A stretch of DNA of 64,000 nt from Misgurnus anguillicaudatus. Its lineage: Eukaryota > Chordata > Actinopteri > Cypriniformes > Cobitidae. Made by a program: the position numbers and the translations under genes. This document shows, piece by piece, positions 24,851 through 35,049 of the stretch. The stretch's first letter is position 1. Every line of letters starts with the position of its first letter. The stretch spans positions 5,746,501 to 5,810,500 of the forward strand of contig NC_073351.2 of NCBI RefSeq assembly GCF_027580225.2. Direction: 5' to 3'. The notes below the pieces were generated by a model that worked only from the letters and a program-made list of their open reading frames with translations, made no database searches and was not told where the DNA came from.

Positions 24851-25165
24851 GTAAAGACATATTAACTCCTGTCAGTATTGCATTGGGAGCTAATCTTACA
24901 AACATCGTGAGGAGCGTCACATTTCCTCAGAGGTATTCAGGCCAGTCACAACGTACAGGTAAGCTGGCCAATCAGAGGAGACTGTGCTTTTCAAAACGAT
25001 TAGCTTTGTACAAAATCAATGCGTTTCAGGAAGGATGGGCATACAGGAGCATCAATAATGTATGGTATGGAGAAAATAATGTGTTTTTGGAACAATAAAC
25101 CACGTGAACACATTGTATTACAGCAAATTGTAACTTTTTTCAGCTATGTAATATGTGCTCTTTAA

Positions 25166-26094
25166 GAGATTTGACATCACTGGTAAATAATATATTCAAT
25201 TAAATTCAAATATAGCACATTTTTGCATCTGTTTCAAAGCAGCTTTACATGAAAAAGCACAAAAAAGGGAAAATGATTAAATATACAAAATAAATCTAGA
25301 AAATAATACATTATGTTATTGAATATTTGCCCGTTTCTGTTGTTGGATGAAAAATCTGAACCAGTCTACAAAGATTTTCCATTAATTGCATTTGTAATGA
25401 CTGTACAACTTTCCACACAGACTGCTACACAATTATTCAAATGTGCTATCTCTCTGTTGCCGCCAGGTAGCATTGATTTTAGATTTACCCGCTCTTAAAT
25501 GTCCCATTATTAAGCAAAATGTATTTGATCATTTCACATAGCCATCAAAAGGCCCCTTTCTGTCTATGTAGGCGGATCTTGGCGAAGTTAATTTACAACA
25601 TGAATCAGACTTTTTGTATTATTCAAAACTCTGGCTACATGAATGCCGTAAAAAAAGCTGACCATTTCCTTATGACAATAAATACAATCTGGAAAGTCAA
25701 TCAATATTTAAGGGTCTCTCAAAGCATCAGAAAGAGTTATATAACATTCGGTTTATGCTAAGTAATCCATGTAATCAGTTTTGTAGGTTTATAGATCGCT
25801 TCAAGCCAAAACAACCAGAATATCAAAATGATCCTCATTAGTCAAATAAAAATTTGTAACAACACACTCTTTTTAGATTGGTATAAAGCCTCATACTTTT
25901 CAAGCCCTTCCACCAATCACCTGACTCTATTCGGGTGTGTTACACCTACTCCAGTATATTCCTTGGATACAATCCCGTCCCTTATATTTTTTTTCCATTG
26001 ATTATCTTGTTTCTCCTAAAATCCATTATGTTATTGAAGTATGAATATGAAAGTATCCAATGACGAAAACGTGTGAGTGCCATGCTAATGCCGA
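25166..26094. other. No gene seen; small retroposon-tail fragment
   Basis: About 25204-25250 (tagcacatttttgcat.tgtttcaaagcagctttacatg) repeats a word set also found at 16438-16490, a fragment of a dispersed retroposon. The rest is unassigned AT-rich DNA. Confidence 0.4.
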
Positions 26095-26475
26095 CAGCTA
26101 ATCACATTTACTCTGCTGTGAGCGCGTCTGCATTTATCTTCATGTCAGATCGATGTATACAGGGGGCAGAGAAGCCCCATCAGAGACCTCTCTGCTAACC
26201 TCAGCTCTACCTGCCACCGAGCTCTATACAGGTCCATTGAGCGGAGATGAGCCCAAATCAATAACACAGTGACCTTGAAACTAAATCCCCAAGGTCACAG
26301 TGAGCCAAAGGGAGAGAGACTGATAGAGAAAGTCTGAGCGGAGGGAATGCTAACAGGCCTGGATTAGTGCTCGTGGCTTGTGTCACTTTAGCTGCTTGCA
26401 CATGCAAACAAGGCATTATGTCATCTGCCTGGATATGCAAACGTATCTTATGCAAGATCAATACCCATTGAGTGT
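26095..26475. other. Repeat-free block, candidate conserved noncoding element
   Basis: This block has balanced composition, no repeat words and several octamer/homeodomain-like motifs (atgcaaac, tatgcaaacg, gcatttatcttcatgtcagatc). It does not encode a plausible protein. The call rests only on sequence texture and needs alignment to other fish. Confidence 0.25.
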
Positions 26476-26759
26476 TCTGTATTGCACACTAACCACTTTA
26501 AGTTTTAGCGATGCAGCATGCAGACTGCAAATGGGAAGCTGACGGGTTCAAACAGTGTCATGTGGCGGATACAGTGTAGTTTAAGTGAATTTAATAAAAA
26601 AGTTATTTTAACAACATGTTCCTAATATTTCTACCACGTTGGTGTCCTCAGATGAACTGAGACTAACATTTCACAAAGTAGGAACTAGTGATGAACTAGT
26701 GAATGCAAAATACATTATAACCTAAAGTACTGATGTAAAAACAAAACATGTTGTCTTAA

Positions 26760-27130
26760 AGTGTCCATCATATGGTATTTTAAAGTTTCCTATGATTGTT
26801 TTTGAGTCCCAAACAACAGGTTTAAATGCATACAGGGTCATTTCTTAAAGATTCTTAAATTATATAAAGATTCAGTCTCTTTAAAACCCTTCGTTCTGTA
26901 AGCATACTCTTCTCTGATTGGCCAGCTGGCCCAGTCTTCATGACTGCTATTTACGCAGAAACAAAACACCCATTACCCTAATAATTGGACAAATTTGCCA
27001 ATCACAAACATGTCCGACTAAGAAAACACTAAACTGCAATAAAGGTAATTTCAGAAATTCCTACATAAATAAAACAGGGATTAAATTACTTTACATGCAA
27101 ACTAGTGGAAAAATACCTCACATATTTCAC
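26760..27130. mobile_element. TTAA MITE, left part
   Basis: TTAA at 26756-26759 is followed by agtgtccatcatatggtattttaaagtttcc and then aacaacaggtttaaatgca and ctctgattggccagctgg, a layout shared by an abundant cyprinid TTAA repeat. The right end is not visible, so the extent is approximate. Confidence 0.5.
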
Positions 27131-27528
27131 TGAAACCATTAGAAAGAAATCTGCAATTAATTTAGAAATATGAATAGTCAGAATGTTCCAGTAATGTTTC
27201 TCCCACGTAAACCTGTGTGCTTTTTGGATAATTAAAGATGCCCCCTTTTCCAGGAAACAGATGAATCAAAGAGACTTGGTATGCTAATTGGTATGCTGCA
27301 TGCACTGTGTTTTGAAAGAGGTGAGAAAATACGTGGAAAACCAAGTTTGATTCTTTATCAAAACTCCTACACTTCACAGAAAGACTGCAGAACAGATGTC
27401 TTTATTTATTCTGAGAGTGATATTAAACCATATGGTCAAATAACAATCAAACATTTAAAACTTTAACAGGGAATATAATTGAAAATTATAATATTCAATT
27501 AGTGTTGCAAGAGGCCCAGACACTGGCT
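27131..27528. other. No gene seen
   Basis: AT-rich sequence; nothing assignable. Confidence 0.4.
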
Positions 27529-27620
27529 ATGTTTACATGGTAAATGGTAAATGGACTTTATATAGCGCTTTTAACAGACCTATGGCCATCCAAAGCGCTG
27601 TACATGTTGCCTCACATTCA
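27529..27620. repeat. Dispersed retroposon fragment (tatagcgcttt type)
   Basis: aaatggactttatatagcgctttt … atggccatccaaagcgctgtaca … gcctcacattca is a fragment of a very common fish repeat. It is joined directly to half of a TTAA hairpin at 27621, so one of the two was truncated by recombination or insertion. Confidence 0.55.
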
Positions 27621-27810
27621 GTGTTTGGTCACTTCTAACTTTATCTCTAAATGGTAGCATTGAATGAATGGAGCTAAGCTAAATGCTATCGAAGCGTCGC
27701 AGCGCGCTCCAGCGCTTACGTGCACGCACACAGATGATAGAGGGATGTATCAACAATTCTTAGTTAAGGTAATAACATATTTTAATATTGAAAATGAGTA
27801 GACTATTCCT
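27621..27810 (+). mobile_element. Half copy of the 723-bp TTAA hairpin family
   Basis: gtgtttggtcacttctaactttatctc through gagtagactattcct matches the right arm of the element at 32232-32954 nearly base for base and ends at TTAA (27811-27814). The left arm and loop are missing. Confidence 0.85.
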
Positions 27811-27814
27811 TTAA

Positions 27815-27925
27815 GCTGTTGAGTCAGCTGGTTCCCCCACCTGACCAGCTAAAAACATGGCCAAAACCCCTCTAAAACCAGTCAACCAGCCTAGGCAAGT
27901 TTTAGCTAGTATTTTCAGTGGGGCA
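27815..27925. repeat. Second gctggt/accagc palindromic repeat
   Basis: Words gtcagctggttcccccacctgaccagctaaaaac, aaccagtcaaccagcc and ttttagctagtattttcag repeat the CTGGT/ACCAG theme seen at 14426-14515. Confidence 0.5.
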
Positions 27926-27949
27926 CTGTCAAAAAAAAATCTCAATTTT

Positions 27950-28065
27950 TTTTTCAAACAGTAGCTGTCCCTGTGACGGTATCCTTTCAAAACAGTACAG
28001 TACACCTTTGCACCTACAGAACTCATATTAGTACCTCAGAAGTACACATTGATACCAAATCACAC
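27950..28065 (-). repeat. Fragment of the ggtac-rich repeat
   Basis: ggtatcctttcaaaacagtacagtacacctttg … tattagtacctcagaagtacacattgatacc resembles, in reverse, the ggtacaaag… repeat at 52196-52365. Confidence 0.45.
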
Positions 28066-28199
28066 AACACATGCTAGCTTTTCAATAGGGTGTTTGTGTG
28101 GGTGTTTGAAATTTTCCTGTCTAATTTGGGGGTCATTGACACCTTATTGACAAAATAACTTAAATACAAATTATCATTAAAACTGGAGCAGAACAGAAG

Positions 28200-28885
28200 A
28201 AACCTGCAGTACATTGAGCGGCAGATGTGTGGGGTTTGGCTGACAGCTCCTGACGGCGACTGAGTGGCTGCATCTGGATTGGGCCATTTATTTCATAATA
28301 GAGCATATAGACAGACTCTGTAATTTTCATGTCACTTTAAGAGCAGGTAAGTAATAGGTAATTGGGTTTCCATTCATACTGTCTGTTCCCCCTCCCCTCC
28401 TTGAACTGTCCACGGTGCACTTGTAGAGACCAGAGGAAAATAACGTCTGGTTAAAAATAGTACTTTGAAATGCACAAAGTGACTCATGGATAATAAGGGC
28501 GACGTAAACTCGCAGTAATTGCTTTCTGGGAGAGTCATTCTGCAAGGTAAAATCTATTTAGGAACCAGATACATCTTTTTTTACAGGAAACTAAAAAACA
28601 TGCCTCTACACGATGTAGTCTTTGTAGCGGTGGCTTTGAACTGAGCCTTTATCTAATTGTGCTGCTTTAACGCAGGCATTAATCTAGTGTGTCAGAGGGG
28701 CTACGCTTGTACTGCACTAATAGAAAAGGGAATAACCACATTTATTTCAGTAATAAGCCATTAGCGTCCTGTGTCCAGGCCAGAGAAGCTAGAGAGCTAA
28801 TGGGTTTTCTGCTTGCTGACTGTTGGGTTATTTATCAGAGTGGGGTTAAGGTTCAGTCTCTACCACAGCTTTATATAAAACATAC
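28200..28885. other. Repeat-free blocks, candidate conserved noncoding elements
   Basis: About 28245-28560 and 28640-28850 are free of repeat words and carry several TAAT/ATTA-core and octamer-like motifs (gctgctttaacgcaggcattaatct, ccattagcgtcc, ccatttatttcataat). No frame is convincing. Assignment as regulatory DNA is inference from texture only. Confidence 0.25.
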
Positions 28886-29199
28886 ATTTGGTAAAATTTC
28901 TTATGTTTAGCAATCTTTCAATATTTATTTACATTTTAAATTTGTTAAACAGAGCAGATAGTTTGACACCTACATTGATAGCTATAAACGAACATTTAAA
29001 TGATGGTGCACTAAAAACAAAATGCAAAAATACCTTGTGTACATGCGCAGAAGAATTGTGCTTAAGTTCACATCTTATATTTACTTCATATTTACGTATC
29101 ACATGATTCTCGTCACAGACACATACCAGGCAATGGCAACACACATTATTAAGGTAATGGAGTACACGCACTACATTCTATGTCTTTATAACATTAGGC

Positions 29200-29488
29200 C
29201 AGTGGTTCTCAAACTGGAGTCCGGGGCCGCAAGATGGTGCCAGGGGGGCCCCAGTTTTATGACATTTTATCAAATACATTCATTTATCATGAATTCTGTG
29301 TAATTAAACCTAAAAAAAAATAAGGCTACTAACCAACAGCACTACTTTGTATAACTTCATATGTTTTGATTAATTAAAATGTAAAATTTTAGAACAGTTT
29401 TTTGTCATAAATTTTCTTTGGGGGGGGCCGCGAAGGAGTGCACCGTACACAAGGGGGGCCGCACGCGGAAAAAGTTTGAGAACCACTG
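29200..29488. mobile_element. hAT MITE, 289 bp
   Basis: The ends are CAGTGGTTCTCAAACTGG and, in reverse, CAGTGGTTCTCAAACTTTTT. Flanks are cattaggc (29192-29199) and tattaggc (29489-29496), an 8-bp TSD with one difference. A second copy is at 62086-62362. No protein is encoded. Confidence 0.9.
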
Positions 29489-29754
29489 TATTAGGCTACA
29501 TAAAGCAACAAATAGTGCTGTGCCTTGAGAAAATTGTGTTTTCATTGCCTGTATTTGAAAACTTCTTAAGAGCAACTTTCTCCAACTCAACTTTGAGTTT
29601 GTACATTTATCCAGAGATAAAGCATGAACTTGATAAAGATGCTGTGCGCTGCATTTCTAAGTCCTCTGTGTTTTGGTGGAGTTCAGATTTGGGCTACTTT
29701 TAAACTGTTTCCACAAGTAGATTTTTTTTGAAGATGAAGCATTCGTTTATATGT

Positions 29755-29972
29755 TATTGGTATTTGGGCTGTGAATAGTCAATGAAATGCTTTTGGTCTA
29801 CTTTTGAATGTCCATTGGGATGGTTTTGATAAGCAAATCTGGCAACCCTGGCTCTGTCCGTGCGCAGACATTTGGTTGGGATTATAAATAATGTATAGTG
29901 TACTGTCGTAATCTGCAATTGGATTAAATTCAGTCGAATTGATAAAAATGTGTGCATGTAAACATAGCTACT
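29755..29972. repeat. Fragment of a MITE also present at 57280-57685
   Basis: ggtatttgggctgtgaatag, cttttgaatgtccattgggatggtt and gcaaatctggcaaccctgg are shared with 57430-57525, and the right end gtgcatgtaaacatagct with 57668-57685. The left third is missing here. Confidence 0.7.
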
Positions 29973-30087
29973 CTTAGATCTATGTGGATAAACAAGGTCC
30001 GTATTAATGTACATAAAACCATTACTGTTTACTAGAAAAATATGTGTGACAAAAGTCCAGTTTGTCCGCAACATCGTGCAGGTTTAA

Positions 30088-30581
30088 AGGGGCCATGGCA
30101 CAAGACTTTTTCAAATAAATCTTTGGTGTCCCCAGAGCACATATAAATTTTAGCTCAAAATTTCATATAAATAATTTATTATATAACATGTTAAAATTGC
30201 CACTTTGTAGGTGTGTGCAAAAATGTGCCGTTTTGGGTGTGTCCTTTAAAATGCAAATGAGCTGATGAAATTCAAACACTGATCACAATGATGGTGGTTT
30301 GTTGCAATTAAAACTCAATTGTGCTTTTCTCTGCACTAAATGGCAGTGCTGTGGTTGGATAGTGCAGAAGGGGTGGTATTATTATAATAAGAGCTCCTTA
30401 TGACATCATAAGGAGAGTCAAATTTCAACAACCTATTTTTTCATGTGCTTGTAGAGAATGGTTTACCAAAACTAAGTTACTGGGTTGATCTTTTTCACAT
30501 TTTCTAGGTTGATAGAAAAACAGGGGACTCAATCATAACACTTAAACATGGAAAAAGTCAGATTTTCATGCCATGGCCCCT
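30088..30581. mobile_element. TTAA MITE with AGGGGCCATGGCA ends, 494 bp
   Basis: TTAA flanks lie at 30084-30087 and 30582-30585. The ends AGGGGCCATGGCA and TGCCATGGCCCCT are perfect inverted repeats. Interior words (ggttgatctttttcacattttctagg, gagctccttatgacatc) are non-coding. A complete non-autonomous element of piggyBac/Kolobok type by its TSD. Confidence 0.88.
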
Positions 30582-30585
30582 TTAA

Positions 30586-31850
30586 GGGCTGTGAGGGAAG
30601 TCACACCCGCACCACCACTGCTGAGGGTGAGCCAACGCTGGATACTGGGAATATAGACTTGATGAACTTTGTTGATTGCTGTCTACTGTTGTCTCTGCTG
30701 GTCCCGTCCTGCTCACCCTTGTCTCAGCTGGTCCCATTCAGTTCACTCTTGTCTCCAGTGGTCCCGTCCAGCTCACCCTTATCTCCGCTGGTCCCGTCCA
30801 GCTAACCCTTGTCTCCGCTGGTCCCGTTCAGCTCACCCTTGTCTCCGCTGGTCCCGTTCAGTTCACCCTTATCTCCGCTGGTCCCGTTCAGTTCACCCTT
30901 GTCTCCGCTGGTCCCGTTCAGTTCACCCTTGTCTCCGCTGGTCCCGTTCAGTTCACCTTTGTCTCCGCTGTTCCCGTTCAGCTCACCCTTGTCTCTGCTG
31001 GTCCCGTTCAGTTCACCTTTGTCTCCGCTCTTCCCGTTCAGCTCACCCTTGTCTCCGCTGGTCCCGTCCAGCTCACCCTTGTCTCCGCTGGTCCCGTTCA
31101 GTTCACCCTTGTCTCCGCTGGTCCCGTTCAGCTTACCCTTGTCTCCGCTGGTCCCATTCAGTTCACCCTTGTCTCCGCTGGTCCCATTCAGTTTACCCTT
31201 GTCTCCGCTGGTCCCGTTCAGCTCACCCTTGTCTCCGCTGGTCCCGTTCAGCTCACCCTTGTCTCCGCTGGTCCCGTTCAGCTCACTCTTGTCTCCGCTG
31301 GTCCCGTTCAGTTCACCCTTGTCTCCGCTGGTCCCGTTCTGCTCACCCTTGTCTCCGCTGGTCTCGTTCAGCTCACCCTTGTCTCCGCTGATCCCATCCA
31401 GCCCACCCTCAGCTCCATTGGTCCCATTCAGCTCACCCCTGTCTCCACTGGTCTCACCCAGCCTCCCTCCTCCTCTATCTATGCTAGCCACAGCATCAGC
31501 CCTAGGTTTGCTGTCACCAGGAGATCCCTCAGCTCAACCTCGCCATTGCCGTTGGGTCGGGGGTGCTTCGGGATCTCCAGCTGCCAGCTACCTTAGGGTT
31601 GGAGGATCCCTTGTGTCCGCCTCCAGCCGTTGAGACCCTGACTCCACCGCGGCCCGTCATCCCACCAGCTCAACCAGGCTCCCTCGTCCCTCCGGCTTCG
31701 CCTTGGTCAGTTTGAAACTGTGTTAATGTTCTATATTTTATGTTTACCCCTACTCTGCTTCATATCCTTGTAATGTATGTTTAATAGTATTCAAATAGTG
31801 TTTATTGAATCTTCGTCTCCCGTGTGTGGTATAACCGTGACAGGTGTAGC
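30586..31850 (+). mobile_element. Element of uncertain class containing the minisatellite, 3' end at cgtgaca
   Basis: Downstream of the array the PLSPLVPFSS frame continues into a proline/serine-rich tail (LLSPGDPSAQPRHCRWVGGASGSP) and stops at 31631-31633. A 3' region then ends ttgaatcttcgtctcccgtgtgtgg…accgtgaca near 31841. Similar proline-rich frames are translated from many cyprinid repeats (established impression, not checked here). The end resembles the reverse of the 49611-49891 element, which also ends cgtgaca. Class and 5' boundary are unknown. Confidence 0.35.
30691..31470. repeat. 30-bp minisatellite, about 26 units without indels
   Basis: The unit gtctccgctggtcccgttcagctcaccctt is repeated from 30691. 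Twenty-five units to 31440 are exactly 30 bp, and a divergent 26th follows. Variation is by substitution only, mostly C/T at three or four fixed positions. Because 30 is a multiple of 3, several frames stay open: + strand decapeptides GPVQLTLVSA and PLSPLVPFSS, and − strand GTSGDKGELN. Which frame, if any, is meaningful cannot be read from the array. Confidence 0.95.
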
Positions 31851-32227
31851 CTAATAAAGGAAGATGACTGTGTTCACAAATTTTATTATTTTTCAGATTC
31901 AAACATATAGGTACATTATTGCTGTCTGTGTACAGTAAATGGAGCTTAATAGATATATTTCTGTCTTAATTGAAAATCAATGAGACAAAAAAATCTAAGA
32001 AAATCAGTCAGTGCTTTTGAATGAATGACTGCATTAGCTATAATACGATTTACTCAGACATATTTAAACAATGCAATCATGTTGTCTCCAGCTTAAATCT
32101 TGTAGATGTTTCATGCTATTTAAAGTATTTGTCTGCCCAGTTAAAGAAAATACAATTCAACTACATATTGGTTTTGAACAATATGAGGGTTAAAAAATAA
32201 TAGTATCATTTTTGGTGAACTGTTTAC
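31851..32227. other. No gene seen
   Basis: AT-rich unique-looking sequence between the minisatellite element and the hairpin. Confidence 0.45.
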
Positions 32228-32231
32228 TTAA

Positions 32232-32954
32232 AGGAATAGTCTACTCATTTTCAATATTAAAATATGTTATTACCTTAACTAAGAATTGTTGATACATCCC
32301 TCTATCATCTGTGTGCGTGCACGTAAGCGCTGGAGCGCGCTGCGACGCTTCGATAGCATTTAGCTTAGCCACATTCATTCAATGGTACCATTTAGAGATA
32401 AAGTTAGAAGTGACCAAACACATCAACGTTTTTCCTATTTAAGACGAGTAGTTATACGAGCAAGTTTGGTGGTACAAAATAAAACGTAGCGCTTTTCTAA
32501 GCGGATTTAAAAGAGGAACTATATTTTATGGCGTAATAGCACTTTTGGGAGTACTTCGACTCGCCTGAAAAGTCCGCTCCCCTTCTCACTCTCATAATGG
32601 GAGAGGGAGGGTGTTACTGCGCCGAGTCGAAGTACTCCCAAAAGTGCTATTACGCCATAAAATATAGTTCCTCTTTTAAATCCGCTTAGAAAAGCGCTAC
32701 GTTTTATTTTGTACCACCAAACTTGCTTGTATAACTACTTGTCTTAAATAGGAAAAACGTTGATGTGTTTGGTCACTTCTAACTTTATCTCTAAATGGTA
32801 CCATTGAATGAATGGGGCTAAGCTAAATGCTATCGAAGCGTGGCAGCGCGCTCCAGCGCTTACGTGCACGCACACAGATGATAGAGGGATGTATCAACAA
32901 TTCTTAGTTAAGGTGATAACATATTTTAATATTGAAAATGAGTAGACTATTCCT
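32232..32954. mobile_element. TTAA hairpin element, 723 bp
   Basis: TTAA flanks lie at 32228-32231 and 32955-32958. The left arm (32232 to about 32566) and right arm (about 32622-32954) are almost perfect reverse complements for roughly 335 bp, with a loop of about 50 bp. Differences are single bases, for example gcgtcgcagc/gcgtggcagc. The arms contain no coding sequence. Transcription across it would give a long double-stranded RNA. A half copy is at 27621-27810. Confidence 0.93.
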
Positions 32955-32958
32955 TTAA

Positions 32959-33392
32959 GAGACAATTATATTGGGGAACTGATGGGAATAGACACTGTAC
33001 CTTTGAATGGAGTCTGCTTCATTTCTGTGGTAATCTGCACTTACAGATTTATTGTGGGTCTTCTATGATCATCTCTCTCTCTCTCTCTCTGTATGCTGGG
33101 ATGGATGGCGTCTCGCTGCAGGCAGCACAGGTGTATGGGAGGTGGGGGGTCAGAAGAGAAGAGCTAACACTAACTCTGCTAGCTTGATTAACTGCCACTC
33201 ACAGATGTGGAGGGTCGTAACACCCCTTGGCGTTCAGATGTGTAATACTGTCTGTACCTTCACTAGAACAACCTGCAAAAAACCTGTTACAGGTGCTTGT
33301 TAGATGCTTTCTTAAAATGTTTCTATTTCCTTCTGTCTTGAGAATGTTTTAAAGTCCTTATGAAATCAAAAATGAAGTTTTGTATGAATATG
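32959..33392. other. No gene seen
   Basis: Contains a (TC)n run at 33072-33091. An 83-codon + strand frame here has no recognisable domain. Confidence 0.4.
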
Positions 33393-33400
33393 CCTTAAAG

Positions 33401-33593
33401 CAGGGGTGCCCAACCCTGCTCCTGGAGGGCTACCGTCCTGCAGACTTCAGTTCCAACCCAGCTCCAACACACCTGTCTGTAATTATCAAGCAACCCTGAA
33501 TACCTTGTTTAGGTGCTTCAGCTGTGTTTGATTGGGGTTGGAGCTAAAATCTGCAGGACGGCAGCCCTCCAGGAACAGGGTTGGGCACCCCTG
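33401..33593. mobile_element. hAT MITE, 193 bp, exact 8-bp TSD
   Basis: The ends CAGGGGTGCCCAACCCTG and CAGGGTTGGGCACCCCTG are inverted. The exact duplication ccttaaag lies at 33393-33400 and 33594-33601. Inner arms (tcctggagggct.ccgtcctgcag / ctgcaggacggcagccctccagga) make the whole element a near palindrome. It landed at the TTAA boundary of the repeat starting at 33600. Confidence 0.93.
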
Positions 33594-33595
33594 CC

Positions 33596-33855
33596 TTAAA
33601 GGGATAGTTCCTTCAGAACGAAAAATACTGTCATAATTTTTTCATCCTCATGTTGTCCTAAACCTGTAGATATTTTGATAAATGATGGACAGTTGATGGC
33701 ACCCATTGACTTCCATAGTATTCATTTTTCCTACTATGGAATTCAATGGGTACCGCCAACTGCATACTTACCATCATTTATCAAAATATTTATTTTGTGT
33801 TCAACAGAAGAAAGAAACTCCAAAATTCACATTTAGAAGATATAAGCATTCATTT
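33596..33855. mobile_element. TTAA MITE fragment (aaagggatagttc type)
   Basis: ttaaagggatagttc, then tttcatcctcatgttgtcctaaacctgta and tttgtgttcaacagaagaaagaaact, are landmarks of one of the commonest cyprinid TTAA repeats. Around 33711-33755 a palindrome (gacttccatagtattcatttttcctactatggaattcaatgg) sits in the middle. The right end is missing; detached right ends of the same type are at 35975-36016 and 55160-55335. Confidence 0.6.
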
Positions 33856-34398
33856 TCTAGACGGTTTCATCGGACACAGGCACATCGTCGCATTTACGCG
33901 CCTGAACCGAAGTGAACTTCTGGTCTGTATTTACAACAAATGAAACAAATACCTCGAAAATAAAATATTTTGGCATGGATCGGTTTGACAGCCAGGGAAG
34001 AATTCAAGGACGTGTAACTAACATTATATTCATTAATTTTACACAGTAACATTCGCTCAGTGTAATAGTTGATACGTGTTAGATAAGATATATGAAGGAA
34101 GGTAATTTACTTGTCATTTTTTTCTCTTGTTATGAGAAATAAACCGTGGAATGTGGAAGTCTACTGGTTTATTTTTTGCTTAAGTTAAATATTTTAAACT
34201 TTTTTTTTTTGAAAAATTTGCAAAAAGCGTGTGTTTTCACTGAAATCGCGCTAGCAAATTCGCATCATTCGCGTGAGTTTGTGTTTTTTCATGTCATTGC
34301 ATTGACTTTGTATGTAATCTACTCGCGTAAATCGTTGAATTCTTGTTTGGTGTGTATGCCTCAGTTGTTTATGTTGTTGCTGCTGAAACCGTCAATAC
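33856..34398. other. Repeat scrap then unassigned DNA
   Basis: About 33860-33945 (gacggtttcatcggacacaggcac…ccgaagtgaacttctggtctg) resembles the margins of the 14684-14976 MITE. The remainder has no assignable content. Confidence 0.4.
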
Positions 34399-34401
34399 AC
34401 A

Positions 34402-34622
34402 CTCTAAAAAATGGTGGGTTATTATTTTCAACCCAGTGTTGGTAAAGGGATGAACGCAACCTGCTGGTTTGTAATTTAACCCATGCTGAGTTGTTTAATC
34501 CCAAAATGCTGAGTTATTTTAATGCTGGGTCAATTTTTTTTTCTAGGTTAATACAACCCAACAGCTGCATTTATCCAGTTTTGACCCAACGATTTGTTAA
34601 AAATAACACAGCATTTTTAAAG
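34402..34622. repeat. gggtta/taaccc-rich palindromic repeat
   Basis: ctctaaaaaatggtgggttattattttcaacccagtgttgg and the partner words gctgggtcaa, cccaacagctg and gacccaacg form repeated inverted copies of CCCA/TGGG. A short related copy is at 51872-51960. Confidence 0.6.
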
Positions 34623-35049
34623 TAAATATACTGTAAAAGTTTGCTTTGTCTCTGAAATGGCTTCACTGATATTTATGTCATAGATCACATGAATGATGAA
34701 GACAATTTAACCATTAGCCATTAAATATCATTAATACTGATAGCATAACCGTAAAGATTTATGTTTGAGTCATTTCTGTAAGCTCCCAATAAATGGTCTG
34801 GGTGAACTAGGGATATGACTTGCATAGTACATCAAACTCTTTGGTTTTGACATGTTTCTTTAAATAAAATATCACACAGTCAATATTAATTAAATGTTGG
34901 CACAGCAGAGACCTCACAGTGTGTGATAAACATAAGCTATCTGATCTGTGAAATACTCACATCCCATAGGGCAAAAGACTTTTAAGGAATAAGGCACCAA
35001 ACATTAAAATTATCTTATTTTCTTGGCATGATGCCATTGAAAAACTTAA

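Larger units (their letters stand above)
20337..25161 (+). mobile_element. TTAA MITE of family A, split by two hAT insertions
   Basis: TTAA flanks lie at 20333-20336 and 25162-25165; the ends are AGAGCACCTATT and …GTGCTCT. Segments 20337-20364, 21949-22394 and 24851-25161 are consecutive pieces of one element, as shown by the copy at 35050-35583 (ggtacaaatcccaaagtaaa, gtaggcaacagtttacttcc, taactcctgtcag.attgcat, cgtcacattt). Removing both insertions and one copy of each TSD leaves about 770 bp. This copy carries about 230 bp absent from 35050-35583. Confidence 0.8.

Noticed and set aside
26500..26560. tRNA-like gacgggttcaaac B-box
   Set aside because: No A-box or acceptor stem at the right distance.
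30802..31491. Collagen-like GTSGDKGEL repeats on the − strand
   Set aside because: The period is 10 residues, so the Gly-X-Y register is broken in every unit; it is the reverse frame of the minisatellite.
30669..31633. Several long overlapping ORFs (up to 306 codons) on both strands
   Set aside because: They are produced by the 30-bp period, which keeps many frames open at once; no frame shows a domain or start/stop context that favours it.
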